Below, piece by piece: positions 36,865 to 47,408 of a DNA stretch of 64,000 nt (positions within the stretch are counted from its first letter, which is position 1; every line of letters starts with the position of its first letter). Both the position numbers and the translations under genes were made by a program. The stretch comes from Chromohalobacter nigrandesensis (lineage in GTDB: Bacteria > Pseudomonadota > Gammaproteobacteria > Pseudomonadales > Halomonadaceae), in contig NZ_JAKGAM010000014.1 of NCBI RefSeq assembly GCF_023061285.1, positions 1-64,000 of the forward strand, given 5' to 3'. The notes beneath the pieces are model-generated. The model did no database searches. It had not been told where the DNA came from and was given only the letters and a program-made list of their open reading frames with translations.

Positions 36865-37114
36865 ACACCTCAACGTCCCATCGTGGTGTGAATGGCTTCT
36901 GCGTCTCTTCCACCGAAATTACCTTGTGTACGTGGAAATTCCTGGTACCGCCCTTGCCTATGTCGTAGCAGAAAAACTTTTCAGTCCCTGCGGTAATACG
37001 ATAACTATATGGTTCCGCTTCACGTGTCTCAATACTGCCGTCATCTTCACGCGCAGTGATGATGACCGTATGTAGATTCCGACCAGCTGATGCGATTGTT
37101 TCTTTAATGCTCAT
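36863..37114 (-). CDS. Small WYL-like domain protein, cassette-like
   Basis: 83 residues with AAGGAG before the ATG. The sequence REAEPYSYRITAGTEKFFCY followed by TRNFHVHKVISVEET and PRWDVEV resembles the WYL sensor fold (Y-x-Y, F-CYD, R-F-x-x-x-R/K-I) found in phage-defence regulators and as stand-alone cassette proteins. It lacks a DNA-binding domain. The attC-like sites at 36790 and 37132 share the same GTTAGAAC core on either side of this gene. Confidence 0.6.
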   Translation of the reverse strand: MSIKETIASAGRNLHTVIITAREDDGSIETREAEPYSYRITAGTEKFFCYDIGKGGTRNFHVHKVISVEETQKPFTPRWDVEV

Positions 37115-37131
37115 GTGATCTCCTTCTTGTA

Positions 37132-37173
37132 AGTTCTAACGTCCCAACCATGGGCGCCGTGGACGTTACCTGA
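37132..37173 (-). repeat. Short attC-like inverted repeat 7
   Basis: The plus strand reads TTCTAACGTCC at the left and GGACGTTACC at the right, an 8-base perfect inverted repeat with AAC and GTT at the ends. It is much shorter than a usual attC, so a simple terminator is the alternative. Confidence 0.45.
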
Positions 37174-37190
37174 TTTCACTTTTTTAGATT

Positions 37191-37730
37191 TTAGACTGGT
37201 TGCACTGTATGCGTACAATGTGGATGACTGGGGATTTTAACTTCTTTACTCCAGTTACCATCTCGGTACGCATTTGTTAAGCGATCCAACATGTCAGAAG
37301 CACTTTGCCTGCTACCTGCCAACAACTGTGAACAATTGGAGCCCGCACTTTCAGAAGAGCTATGGCCGATAAAGCACTCAGCGCCACCAGATTCAACAAT
37401 TTCAGTTAGTACTGCTTGATTATAGAAACGGCTAATGCTTGTTCTGACAAGTCTTTCAGACCATCCTTGAGGGAACACTCTGTTATTATTTTTGTATGGA
37501 CTGCCATGTCTAGGCAACCTACATTCCACATCAGTAATTGCTTGAGGGATACCGATTGTACCGTTGAAATATCTTGTTAGAATATCTTTTAGATTTTCAA
37601 GCCTGACCTCTCCCTCAGTTACTTTACCCGGAATCGGCTCATCTTTAATTAACTCAAGGACTCTGCTTTTAAGATTATCATTGTTATTTACACTTTGAGA
37701 AATTTCACTGAACTCAGTCGCATACAGCAT
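37191..37730 (-). CDS. Hypothetical protein, cassette-like
   Basis: 179 residues from ATG 37730; the in-frame GTG at 37739 overlaps the AGGAGG and is not used. No family is recognised. The C-terminal third is distinctive: ECFIGHSSSESAGSNCSQLL, then MLDRLTNAYRDGNWSKEV and a final HPHCTHTVQP with two His and one Cys, which could bind a metal. It is AT-rich and followed by the short attC-like repeat at 37132. Confidence 0.6.
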   Translation of the reverse strand: MLYATEFSEISQSVNNNDNLKSRVLELIKDEPIPGKVTEGEVRLENLKDILTRYFNGTIGIPQAITDVECRLPRHGSPYKNNNRVFPQGWSERLVRTSISRFYNQAVLTEIVESGGAECFIGHSSSESAGSNCSQLLAGSRQSASDMLDRLTNAYRDGNWSKEVKIPSHPHCTHTVQPV

Positions 37731-38127
37731 GAGCGTCACCTCCCTTATAGTATTTAATTATACTGATTAAAACAAAATGCATTAAATTGCCTGCTCGTTC
37801 GTTTTCCGACCTAAACGATCAGTCGCGTTCAACAATCTTATCGAGCCAACCTTTTCGCTCTTAAGCTTTTAATTTAAAAGGTCCTAAGAAGAAGTCGGCG
37901 CGTCATGCAGAATTTGAGTGCCTGCTGCGTTTGCTGGCACGTCAGCTTTGAGTCGATATCAGCCTTCCCTCACACACTTCACTACCGCTTCGCCCACGCT
38001 ACCGCCAAGCGAAGTACTGAACGCTCCACCACCCGGTTCATTAGGTTGTATCGGCAGCACCAAACAATACTTAACCTAGCGTAATTTAACGTCGATTAAA
38101 ATGTCGCTACACGAAAGGCGTAGACAC

Positions 38128-38161
38128 AAAAACGCCCGCGCCGGTGTGAGCGGCGCGGGCG
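38128..38161 (-). terminator. mmsA terminator
   Basis: Reverse-strand hairpin CGCCCGCGCCG / CGGCGCGGGCG followed by TTTTT, 24 bases after the mmsA stop. Confidence 0.88.
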
Positions 38162-38184
38162 TGGGGTTCAGCCGTGCGGGTGGC

Positions 38185-39672
<1,488 letters not shown>

Positions 39673-39727
39673 CTAGGGATGACTCCAACCTTGGGTCGTG
39701 TTCGCGGTATCGGGGTGTCGCGCCGGA

Positions 39728-41011
39728 TCAGAATTGGCGACCCAGCAAAGCCTCATCGAACGGATAGCGCGAGAGCTTTTCGATGCCGGTCTCGGTCACC
39801 AGCACTTCTTCCTCTAGCTTGACGCCGTCGGCAGCGTCGACCTCGCCGATGTAGCTTTCCACCGAGACGACCATGCCGGGCTCCAGGACGCCGTCCTTGG
39901 AGAAGCGGTCGAAATCCATGTGGTGGGCGACCAGTGGGGTCTCGCCGTGCATGCCCACGCCGTGGATGATCGACGGGTAGCGGCGGTCGAGGAAACGCTC
40001 GGGAATCTTCCAGGCGCTTTCGGCGATCTCGCGGTAGCTCATGCCCGGCTTGAGGATCGACATGTTGTGGTGCACCTGGTCATAGGCCATCTGGTAGAGG
40101 CTCTGCTGATAGGCGCTGGGACGGCCCGGCCCGACATGGAAGGTGCGCGAGAAGTCGGAGTAGTAGCCGTGGCAGCCGATGGTGTCGGTATCCAGCGCCA
40201 CCAGTTCGCCGGGACGCACCACCCGGTTACTGGCTTCGTTGAACCAGGGGTTGGTACGCGGACCGGAGGAAAGCAGCCGCGTCTCGATGAACTCGCCACC
40301 CTGACGGATGACATCGCCGTACATGATGGCGAACAGCTCGTTCTCGGTGACGCCGGGCTTGATGGCGGCTTCCACGGCGGACACGGCGGCCTCGCTGCCG
40401 GCCATCGACTGGGCCAGGCAGGCGATCTCTTCCGGCGTCTTGATGCGCCGGCAATGCAGGGTGTCCTGCATGCAGTCATAGACATCCAGCCCCTGAGCTT
40501 CCAGCGAGCGCGCCAGGTTCAGCGCACAGCGGTCCATGCCGATCTTCTTGTTGCCCTTGCCGTGTTCTTCCATCAGCTCGGCGATTTCGATGCCGAAGGG
40601 GTCGGAGGACATGTTGTCGCGCTGGTTGACCGCCGACCACACCACCTTGGAGGTGCGCGCTTCGTCAATGGTCTCGAGCCAAGTGGAGACATGCGCGCTG
40701 CCCGGATACTCGAAGAGGATGACCGGGCCTTCGAGCGGCACGTAGATATAGCGCGTGGAGTTACGCAGGAAATAGCCGAACATGTTGCGCGAGCCGGTGG
40801 CGTAACGCTGGTTGTAGGGATCGAACAATACCAGTGCGGCGTAGCCCTGCTCGGCCATCATCGCGCGTAGACGCTTGAGGCGCCCACCGCGCAGTTGTAC
40901 CGGGTCGAAGGCGGTGGGAATGCTGTCGCCGTTGGCCATGGGAGCGGAGGGCACGACCGGAATGGCGTTGGGTTCGTTGTCGGTCAGGTTTTCGAAGTCG
41001 ACGATGCTCAT
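39728..41011 (-). CDS. M24-fold metalloenzyme related to DMSP lyase DddP
   Basis: 427 residues from ATG 41011 (AAGGA upstream). The C-terminal half is a pita-bread M24 domain with metal ligands Asp274 and Asp276 (ALDTDTIG), Asp286 (YYSDFSR), His350 (IIHGVGM), Glu385 (SVESYIGE) and Glu400 (KLEEEVLV). Long segments agree with DddP, such as GGEFIETRLLSSGPRTNPWF and YPFDEALLG. As I recall DddP, a catalytic Asp lies six residues after the metal His; here that position is Gly356 (HGVGMHGETP). It may therefore be a peptidase or a lyase with another substrate. Ectoine hydrolase DoeA is a third relative. It is followed by mmsA and preceded by an oxygenase. Confidence 0.8.
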   Translation of the reverse strand: MSIVDFENLTDNEPNAIPVVPSAPMANGDSIPTAFDPVQLRGGRLKRLRAMMAEQGYAALVLFDPYNQRYATGSRNMFGYFLRNSTRYIYVPLEGPVILFEYPGSAHVSTWLETIDEARTSKVVWSAVNQRDNMSSDPFGIEIAELMEEHGKGNKKIGMDRCALNLARSLEAQGLDVYDCMQDTLHCRRIKTPEEIACLAQSMAGSEAAVSAVEAAIKPGVTENELFAIMYGDVIRQGGEFIETRLLSSGPRTNPWFNEASNRVVRPGELVALDTDTIGCHGYYSDFSRTFHVGPGRPSAYQQSLYQMAYDQVHHNMSILKPGMSYREIAESAWKIPERFLDRRYPSIIHGVGMHGETPLVAHHMDFDRFSKDGVLEPGMVVSVESYIGEVDAADGVKLEEEVLVTETGIEKLSRYPFDEALLGRQF

Positions 41012-41102
41012 GGTGTTTCCTTGGGAAAAACGGGGGGCATATGCGTAACGATGCGTCGCGAGCGCGGCCAGGCGGGTCGTGCTGCCTAGCCGTTCAAGCG
41101 CG

Positions 41103-41984
41103 TCAATCGGCGAGACTATCGCTGCGCTGCATGCCTTCTTCCAGCAAGCGCTCATGCACCGGCGCCATGCGTCCGAAGATGCGCTTGGCGCGCTCGGGGC
41201 GGCCGATGAAGCCCGGCTCCTTGGCATAGGCGAAGATCACAGTATGCCGCTCGCGGTCGCCTTCCACCGGTGTCACACGGTGCAGCGAGTAACGGCCGAA
41301 GAATATCTGCAGATCGCCCGGCTGGAGCTCCAGCGACTTGATTTGTGAGCGGTCGCCGTCGATGACCTTTTCCACCCCCTCGAAATTCTCGCCCTTGGGG
41401 CTACGGATGCCCGGCGCGTATTCGAAGCGGCCACCGCCCTGGGACTGACGCGTCATCATGGTGACGATGAACTCGTTGGTGTCGTAGTGCCACGGATGCT
41501 GACAGCCCTCGCGCAGCACGTTGACGACCAGGTCGGCCAACGGGTCGGCGTACTGATGGATCTCCTCCATGTCCACTACGCGGGCGATGAAGCGCTGGAA
41601 GCCGGCATGCGAGTAGACTTGGCGGATGATGGTGTCGGCGCCGATGCGATCCCCGGCGACGAAGCCGTTGGTGCGGTCACCGAAGCGGTTCTTGGGATGC
41701 GAGGCCGGCAGGCTGGGGTCGCCGTCGCTGTTGTAGGGATTGGTCTCGGTCTGGTTGTAATGCGCCTCCGGTGAGAGTCGCTCGGTCTCGCGCTCGAGCC
41801 GTGTCAGCGCCTCGTCGGGCACGAAGCCCTTGAGCACCACGCAGCCGTCCTCGCCGAGCTGTTCGCGGCATTGTTCGATGAGGGCGCGTCCGCGCTCGCC
41901 ATCGAGTTGATCGATGGGATAGCGCTCGAGATCGATCAGGCCGTTAAGTGCGGTGTCGTCTGCCTGCATGGTGTTGGCTGACAT
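41103..41984 (-). CDS. 2OG-Fe(II) oxygenase
   Basis: 293 residues. The iron motif is H-x-D in CQHPWHYDTNEFIVTMM, the distal His is in FFGRYSLHRVTPVEG, and the Arg for 2-oxoglutarate is in RERHTVIFAYAKEP. The N-terminal portion contains EDGCVVLKGFVPDEALTRLE, typical of phytanoyl-CoA-hydroxylase-like enzymes. The stop is 92 bases before the M24 gene start and the direction is the same, so the three leftward genes may be one operon. It could hydroxylate and destabilise an N- or S-methylated substrate; that is inferred from context. Confidence 0.85.
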   Translation of the reverse strand: MSANTMQADDTALNGLIDLERYPIDQLDGERGRALIEQCREQLGEDGCVVLKGFVPDEALTRLERETERLSPEAHYNQTETNPYNSDGDPSLPASHPKNRFGDRTNGFVAGDRIGADTIIRQVYSHAGFQRFIARVVDMEEIHQYADPLADLVVNVLREGCQHPWHYDTNEFIVTMMTRQSQGGGRFEYAPGIRSPKGENFEGVEKVIDGDRSQIKSLELQPGDLQIFFGRYSLHRVTPVEGDRERHTVIFAYAKEPGFIGRPERAKRIFGRMAPVHERLLEEGMQRSDSLAD

Positions 41985-42092
41985 GCGAATCTGCTCCTGA
42001 CGTGTCCAATTACATATGGACAGGGTAGAGAGGCAGGTTCAATAATAGAAATGAATGGTTAAGATCAAAAAGATTGCAAGGGCTCATAGATC

Positions 42093-42977
42093 ATGGATAC
42101 CGACCTGCTTCGCGCCTTCGTCACGGTCGCCGAGTGCGAGGGTTTCAGCGCCGCCGGCAAGGTGCTGCATCGCACGCAATCGGCGGTCAGTCTGCAGATC
42201 AAGCGGCTCGAGGATCAGATGGGCGAGTCGCTGTTCGAGCGCACCAGCCGCAGCGTGATGCTGACCCCGGCGGGTGGCCGCTTGCTGCCCTATGCCCGAC
42301 ACATCCTCAAGCTTCAGGACGAGGCGCGCCGGGTCATGGGCGTGGATCGCCAGGGCGAGCTGATCCGCCTGGGTACCTCGGAAGAGCAAGCCAGCACCTA
42401 CCTGCCCGAGCTGCTGCCGCGTTTCGCCGCTCGCTTTCCCGAGGTGCGCCTGGAAGTGAACTGCAACATCAGCGGCTCGCTGGTGCATGACTTTCAGGAG
42501 GGCTTGCTGGATGTCGCGCTGGTGGTGCGCCACGGCCCTACCCAGACCGGTCGACTGCTGGGCCGCGAGCCCATGGTGTGGGTGGTCGCCGAGAACCGCT
42601 CGATCACCGATTGGGAGATCCTGCCGTTGGCCTTGAACCCCGAGGGCTGCACCTTCCGCGCCCACGCGTTCGCCGCTCTGGGCCCCACGGACCGGCCCTG
42701 GGACGTACGCTATTCCAGCCAGTCGCCCACCGGCATCAATCTACCGGTGCAGGCGGGACTGGCGGCCACGGTCAAGACACCGCGCAGCGTCCCCGAAGGC
42801 TGCCGCATCGTCGGCGAGGACGAAGGCCTGCCGCCGCTGGGGCATGTCGAAATCGAAATGCATCGCACGCCGGGCCACTCCAGCGACGCCTTCACCGCCT
42901 TCTGCGACGAGTTGGAAAGCATCGTCACCGCCACCGAGTCCCTGCAATCGGTCGAGTACGTAAGCGGCGAGGCCTGA
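42093..42977 (+). CDS. LysR-family transcriptional regulator (divergent to the oxygenase)
   Basis: 294 residues. The HTH occupies residues 1-60 (LLRAFVTVAECEGFSAAGKV, LHRTQSAVSLQIKRLE). The effector domain has the LysR GTSEEQASTYLPELLPRF strand. Divergent placement (108 bases to the oxygenase start) implies it controls the oxygenase-M24-mmsA unit. Confidence 0.9.
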   Translation: MDTDLLRAFVTVAECEGFSAAGKVLHRTQSAVSLQIKRLEDQMGESLFERTSRSVMLTPAGGRLLPYARHILKLQDEARRVMGVDRQGELIRLGTSEEQASTYLPELLPRFAARFPEVRLEVNCNISGSLVHDFQEGLLDVALVVRHGPTQTGRLLGREPMVWVVAENRSITDWEILPLALNPEGCTFRAHAFAALGPTDRPWDVRYSSQSPTGINLPVQAGLAATVKTPRSVPEGCRIVGEDEGLPPLGHVEIEMHRTPGHSSDAFTAFCDELESIVTATESLQSVEYVSGEA

Positions 42978-42981
42978 ACGA

Positions 42982-43009
42982 CCAACGGCGCCTCGAAAGG
43001 CGCCGTTGG
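42982..43009. terminator. Terminator between LysR and madM, copy 1 of a repeated sequence
   Basis: Hairpin CCAACGGCGCCT / AGGCGCCGTTGG. With its left flank (CTGAACGA) it is nearly identical to the terminator at 48091-48118. Confidence 0.8.
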
Positions 43010-43015
43010 CTAAGA

Positions 43016-43777
43016 CTAGGCCAACCCGCGTACGGCGAGGAACAGAACCGTAGGTGCCAGCAGGATGCCGAGCCCTGTATAGAAAGTCGCGGTCATTGCG
43101 CCGTAGGGCACCAAGCGAGCATCGGTGGCGGCTAGCCCCGCCGCAACGCCGCTGGTGGTGCCGATCATGCCACCGAAGATCATCGCCGAGCGCGGATTGT
43201 CCAGCCCAATGAGTCGCGCCGTCATCGGTGTGGCGATCATAGTGAGGATCGATTTGACCAATCCGGCAGCGATCGATAACGCGACCACTTCGGAGCTCGC
43301 ACCCAATGTCGCCCCAGTGACGGGACCGACGATGTAGGTCACCGCCCCGGCACCGATAGTGGTAATCGCCACCGGATCGGTATAGCCGAATCCGACCGCC
43401 ACCAAACCTCCGGCGATGAAAGACACCACTACCCCCGCGAACAGCGCCACCACGCCACGCACGCCGGCCTCGCGCACCTCCTCGAAGCTCACGCCGTAAG
43501 CGGTGGCAATAATGGCCAAATCTCGCAGCATCCCTCCCCCCATCAGCCCCAGGCCGGAGAAAAGGGTGATATCGGCGAGACCATCGGCTCCCCCGGTGAC
43601 CTTACCCCCCACATAGGCCAGCGCCAGGCCGAGCATGATAGCGATAGCCGAACCATGTAGCTTGCCCCGGGTAAAACGATCACTGATCCAGTAGGCGAAA
43701 TACATGGTAAGGCCAATCACAGCGAAAGCCGCCACCAGATGATACTTGTCGACTAAGTCGTAAAGTGACTGAAGCAT
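43016..43777 (-). CDS. madM: Malonate transporter subunit MadM
   Basis: 253 residues, seven or eight membrane spans. MadM features visible are HGSAIAIMLGLALAYVGGKV and the glycine-rich GGMIGTTSGVAAGLAATDARL. MadL and MadM together import malonate with a sodium ion. The gene starts 12 bases after the end of madL. Confidence 0.9.
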   Translation of the reverse strand: MLQSLYDLVDKYHLVAAFAVIGLTMYFAYWISDRFTRGKLHGSAIAIMLGLALAYVGGKVTGGADGLADITLFSGLGLMGGGMLRDLAIIATAYGVSFEEVREAGVRGVVALFAGVVVSFIAGGLVAVGFGYTDPVAITTIGAGAVTYIVGPVTGATLGASSEVVALSIAAGLVKSILTMIATPMTARLIGLDNPRSAMIFGGMIGTTSGVAAGLAATDARLVPYGAMTATFYTGLGILLAPTVLFLAVRGLA

Positions 43778-43789
43778 GGGGCACCCTCC

Positions 43790-44212
43790 TCAGCGGCCGG
43801 CAGTATGGGTTTTCAAGGACTCGGGGCGCGATTCATCGGCGTCCGTGGTAACGCTAGAGCTCGAACGTCGACCTGCGAACACCGGCACCATCGCCAGCCC
43901 CAGCACCACTGCCAGCGCGCCGCCAAACAACGCCACTAGCCCACCACCGAAGGCCGCAGCCACGTTCTGACTGGCGGCCATGGCCACTACGATAGGGATA
44001 TACATGGCATTCCAGAAATTAATGCCGCTGACGGTAGCCTCAGGCAGTTTGCCGCGCACCTTGAGATACCCCGTCACGAAGATCAGTAGCAGCATGGCGA
44101 TGCCCACACCGCCGAGATTGGCATTGATCCCCAGTAACTGACCCAGCAGGTCTCCGATTACCAGGCCTATCATCATGCAGCCGGCCAGTAAGGCCACTCC
44201 GTAGATCACCAT
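43790..44212 (-). CDS. madL: Malonate transporter subunit MadL
   Basis: 140 residues from ATG 44212, which has AAGGA at a proper distance; upstream in-frame starts do not. Four membrane segments, with the MadL segments LAGCMMIGLVIGDLLGQLLG and NFWNAMYIPIVVAMAASQNV. It pairs with MadM. Confidence 0.9.
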   Translation of the reverse strand: MVIYGVALLAGCMMIGLVIGDLLGQLLGINANLGGVGIAMLLLIFVTGYLKVRGKLPEATVSGINFWNAMYIPIVVAMAASQNVAAAFGGGLVALFGGALAVVLGLAMVPVFAGRRSSSSVTTDADESRPESLKTHTAGR

Positions 44213-44329
44213 GATCATTTCCTTCTTGTCGTTGTAATCGATCCTCGGGAGCTCCCGAGCATTAGCGTGCTCCTTGTCGTATCTCCGCACGACTAGGAAG
44301 CCCGGCCGCCAGCCAGGCCCTGGGCCGTA

Positions 44330-45877
44330 TCACACGGCTGTTTCGTCCGCCTCCTTCACGGCATAGAGATCGGCATAAATGTTACGTAGTTCGTTCTTCT
44401 GCACCTTGCCCATCACGTTGCGTGGTAGCGCCTCGATCGTGAATATCCGCTTGGGCTGTTTGTAGCGCGCCAGACGATTGCTCAGAGCCGCCTGGACACT
44501 GGCCTCGTCCGGAGCCGTCTCACTTTCGCGAGCCACGATCACCGCGGTGACGCCTTCACCCAAGTCAGGATGCTTGACGCCGAACACCGCCGACTCGGAG
44601 ACGCCCGGCAACTCGTCAATCAGTTGCTCGACCTCTTTCGGGTAAACGTTGTAGCCGCCCGAGATCACCAGGTCCTTGTCACGCCCCACGATATGCAGAT
44701 AGCCGTCGTCGTCGATCAGCCCCAGGTCGCCGGTAATGAAAAAGCCGTCGTCGCGAAACTCGCTGCGGGTCTTCTCTGGCATCTGCCAGTAGCCCTGGAA
44801 GACGTTGTCGCCCCGTACCTCGACCAGTCCGGTCTCGCCCCGAGGCAACTCGGCGCCGCTTTCACGGTCGGTGATGCGCACTTCGCTACCCGGCAGCGGG
44901 AAACCGACCGTGCCGGGGCGTCGCTCACCCTCGTAGGGGTTGGACGTGTTCATGTTGGTTTCGGTCATGCCATAACGCTCGAGAATGACATGGCCCGTCC
45001 GCTCGCGGAATTGATCATGCGTCTCGGCCATTAGTGGCGCTGAGCCGGAGACGAACAGCCGCATGCTGGCCACGGCATCACGATCCAGCCGCGGGGACTG
45101 CAGCAGCCGGGTATAGAAAGTAGGTACTCCCATCAGCACCGTGGCTCGAGGCATCAGGTCGAGCAGCTGCTCGACGTCGAGCTTGGGCAGAAAGGTCATC
45201 GAGGCGCCCACTGTCAGCACAATATTGCAGGCCACGAACAACCCGTGCGTGTGGAAAATCGGCAGCGCGTGCAACAGGTGATCGTTGGCGGTGAAGCGCC
45301 AGGCCTCAGCCAGCGCCCGGCTGTTGGAGGCCAGATTTGCGTGGCTGAGCATGGCGCCCTTTGAGCGCCCGGTGGTGCCGGAAGTGTAGAGGATCGCCGC
45401 CAGATCGGAGGCTTCTAGGTAAGCGATATCGGTCATCGGCTCGGCGACGGCAGCGCGCTCCATCAGGCTGCCGTCTCCGGTCGTGCCCAGACTTTCCACG
45501 TGAACTACCAGCCCCTCTTGATAGAAGCGTTTGGCATCCGCTTCCCACTCCGTGGGGCACACATAGAGCTGTGGCGCGGCATCGCCGAGAAAGTACTCGA
45601 TCTCGGCACCGGTGTAGCCGGTGTTGAGCGGCAGATAGACCGCCCCGGCTTGCAGGCAGGCTAGATAAAGCATGATTGCCTCGGGGCTCTTGTCGACCTG
45701 CACCGCCACTCGATCGCCGGGCTGGACATCGAGAGACTGCAGCACGCCGGCCAGACGCTGCGAGGTGGCCAACACCTCACCATAAGAATAGCGACGCCCC
45801 TCGGGAGTATCGATAAGCGTCTTGTCTGGCGTCGCACGGAAGTGGGTCTCGAACTGCAGTAACAGGTTATGATTCAT
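44330..45877 (-). CDS. matB: Malonyl-CoA synthetase (malonate-CoA ligase)
   Basis: 515 residues, ANL (acyl-activating) superfamily. It makes malonyl-CoA from malonate, ATP and CoA. The AMP motif is ILYTSGTTGRSKGAM, the A5 region is ERYGMTETNMNTSNPYEG and the final motif with the adenylating Lys is LPRNVMGKVQKNEL. MatB-type specificity is supported by the neighbours: malonyl-CoA decarboxylase upstream and a malonate importer downstream. Confidence 0.92.
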   Translation of the reverse strand: MNHNLLLQFETHFRATPDKTLIDTPEGRRYSYGEVLATSQRLAGVLQSLDVQPGDRVAVQVDKSPEAIMLYLACLQAGAVYLPLNTGYTGAEIEYFLGDAAPQLYVCPTEWEADAKRFYQEGLVVHVESLGTTGDGSLMERAAVAEPMTDIAYLEASDLAAILYTSGTTGRSKGAMLSHANLASNSRALAEAWRFTANDHLLHALPIFHTHGLFVACNIVLTVGASMTFLPKLDVEQLLDLMPRATVLMGVPTFYTRLLQSPRLDRDAVASMRLFVSGSAPLMAETHDQFRERTGHVILERYGMTETNMNTSNPYEGERRPGTVGFPLPGSEVRITDRESGAELPRGETGLVEVRGDNVFQGYWQMPEKTRSEFRDDGFFITGDLGLIDDDGYLHIVGRDKDLVISGGYNVYPKEVEQLIDELPGVSESAVFGVKHPDLGEGVTAVIVARESETAPDEASVQAALSNRLARYKQPKRIFTIEALPRNVMGKVQKNELRNIYADLYAVKEADETAV

Positions 45878-45905
45878 ATGGCGTCTCCTGGGAATCGTCG
45901 GAGTA

Positions 45906-47279
45906 TCAGACGTCGACTGGGGTTTCCAGCAATGGCTGGGCTCGCTTTATCTGGCGCTGTATCTCGCCGCTGCAAATCACGCTGCCCTCGCGGCTGTAGG
46001 CCTCGTGGTTCTGCTCGATGCGGTCCGGCTCGTAGCGATAATTGACCATCAAGCCATGGGCCTGGCGGCAGCCCTTGGTGGAGATGTCAGCGGGCCAGTT
46101 GAGACGATGCAGGCTCGCCCCGTTGCCCAAGTGGAAGCGCGCCACAGGGTCGCGTGGCAAGCCGTGGCGCTGCTTGGCCTGGGTGAGATAGTGAGCTGCC
46201 AAAGGCAAGAGTTCCGACTCGAGCACCTCCCGGGCCTGCGAGTCGTCACGCCAGCGGGTCTCATCAAGGGCAGTGGCGGCGTCAGGCGACAGCCGGCACT
46301 CGCCAGCCTCGCGCCGCTCCGCCAGCCATTTAGCGAAGCCCGGCACCGGCGATAAGGTCACGAAGTTGTCGAGTTCGGGCAGCTCTCGGCGTAACTCATG
46401 CACTACCTGTTTGATTAGGAAGTTACCGAAGGAGATGCCTTTCAGCCCCGCCTGGCAATTGCTGATACTGTAGAAAACCGCAGTGTCGGCATCTTGGGGG
46501 GCCACTTCGTCGCCGCCAGCCAGTAGTTCCTGGATATTGCCGGGAATCCCGTGGCACAACGCCACCTCAACGAAGATCAGCGGCTCATCACCGATGGCCG
46601 GGTGGAAGAAGGCATAGCAACGCCGATCCTCCGGATCGAGGCGCCGTCGCAGGTCGTTCCAGTCTTGAATCTCGTGCACCGCTTCGTAACGGATCAGCTT
46701 CTCGAGCACCGCCGCCGGGGTGTTCCAGTCGATGCTCTTGAGTATCAGGAAGCCACGGTTGAACCAGGACGCGAACAGGTGTGCGAAATCTTTGTCGAGA
46801 CCGTCCAGCTCTGGAGACTCGCCGAGATGTGCCTGTAGGTCGGTGCGCATCTTTACTAGCTCGTAGGTACCGCCCGGACAAAGGTTGAGACGGCGCAGCA
46901 ATTCTTGACGCGGTGGTTCGCAGGCCTCGATCAGTGCCCGCAGCTCGGTTTCACTTTCACCCTTGTGATAGGCCGCGTAGGCGGCGTGGATCGCCTCGGG
47001 ACTAGCGCTGTGGCGCTCGGCGAGCCTGATCAGGAAAGTACGACGCTCTTCGGCATCCAACCCGGTATAGCCAGCAAGCAACCGTTGGGCGACCAGTATC
47101 TGCGATGCCTCACCGCCACCACTGGTCAGGAGGACATCACACGCCGAGATAAGGCCATCGACGCCGGATGCCACGGTTTCTCTTCCACGATGAGAGGCCC
47201 GCTCGCTCCCTGGGCGCTGACGTGCCCGCCGAGCCACACTCGACAGCAGATTTTCCAAAAAATCCATGTTCATCTTCAT
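45906..47279 (-). CDS. matA: Malonyl-CoA decarboxylase
   Basis: 457 residues, the size of bacterial MCD. It converts malonyl-CoA to acetyl-CoA and CO2. The N-terminal domain is helical; the C-terminal GNAT-like catalytic domain includes FVTLSPVPGFAKWL, and HLGNGASLHRLNWPADIS and the final SRGLMVNY-like region (QAHGLMVNYRYEPD). It starts with GGAGGG upstream and is divergent from the GntR regulator, with the palindrome at 47350 in between. Confidence 0.93.
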   Translation of the reverse strand: MKMNMDFLENLLSSVARRARQRPGSERASHRGRETVASGVDGLISACDVLLTSGGGEASQILVAQRLLAGYTGLDAEERRTFLIRLAERHSASPEAIHAAYAAYHKGESETELRALIEACEPPRQELLRRLNLCPGGTYELVKMRTDLQAHLGESPELDGLDKDFAHLFASWFNRGFLILKSIDWNTPAAVLEKLIRYEAVHEIQDWNDLRRRLDPEDRRCYAFFHPAIGDEPLIFVEVALCHGIPGNIQELLAGGDEVAPQDADTAVFYSISNCQAGLKGISFGNFLIKQVVHELRRELPELDNFVTLSPVPGFAKWLAERREAGECRLSPDAATALDETRWRDDSQAREVLESELLPLAAHYLTQAKQRHGLPRDPVARFHLGNGASLHRLNWPADISTKGCRQAHGLMVNYRYEPDRIEQNHEAYSREGSVICSGEIQRQIKRAQPLLETPVDV

Positions 47280-47349
47280 GTTGCGCCCTCCAGAGGCCCG
47301 AGCCGTCTCTGACGATGACGTTGATTTGGGACATAGATATATGATATCG

Positions 47350-47369
47350 AGTTGTTATATATAACAACT
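47350..47369. promoter_or_regulatory. Perfect 20-bp palindrome, probable GntR (MatR-type) operator
   Basis: The sequence AGTTGTTATATATAACAACT is its own reverse complement. It is centred between the divergent GntR gene (start 47409) and malonyl-CoA decarboxylase (start 47279). GntR dimers bind such dyads, and one site would serve both directions. Confidence 0.7.
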
Positions 47370-47408
47370 AGGCGCAAAATATAGCCATGTCAAGCAAGAG
47401 GAAAGTCA

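Larger units (their letters stand above)
29500..37798. other. AT-rich accessory island with integron-type cassettes and IS remnants
   Basis: Practically all genes here run leftward, are short, AT-rich relative to the flanks, and are separated by hairpin-forming attC-like sites or IS fragments. No integron integrase is present in the window, so by current terminology it would be a cluster of attC sites lacking an integrase, unless intI lies elsewhere. The right part is flanked by a partial duplicate of the mmsA 3' end. Individual genes and sites are listed separately. Confidence 0.65.

Noticed and set aside
29500-37798. Prophage
   Set aside because: No capsid, terminase, portal or phage integrase gene was found; content and hairpin sites fit cassettes and IS elements.
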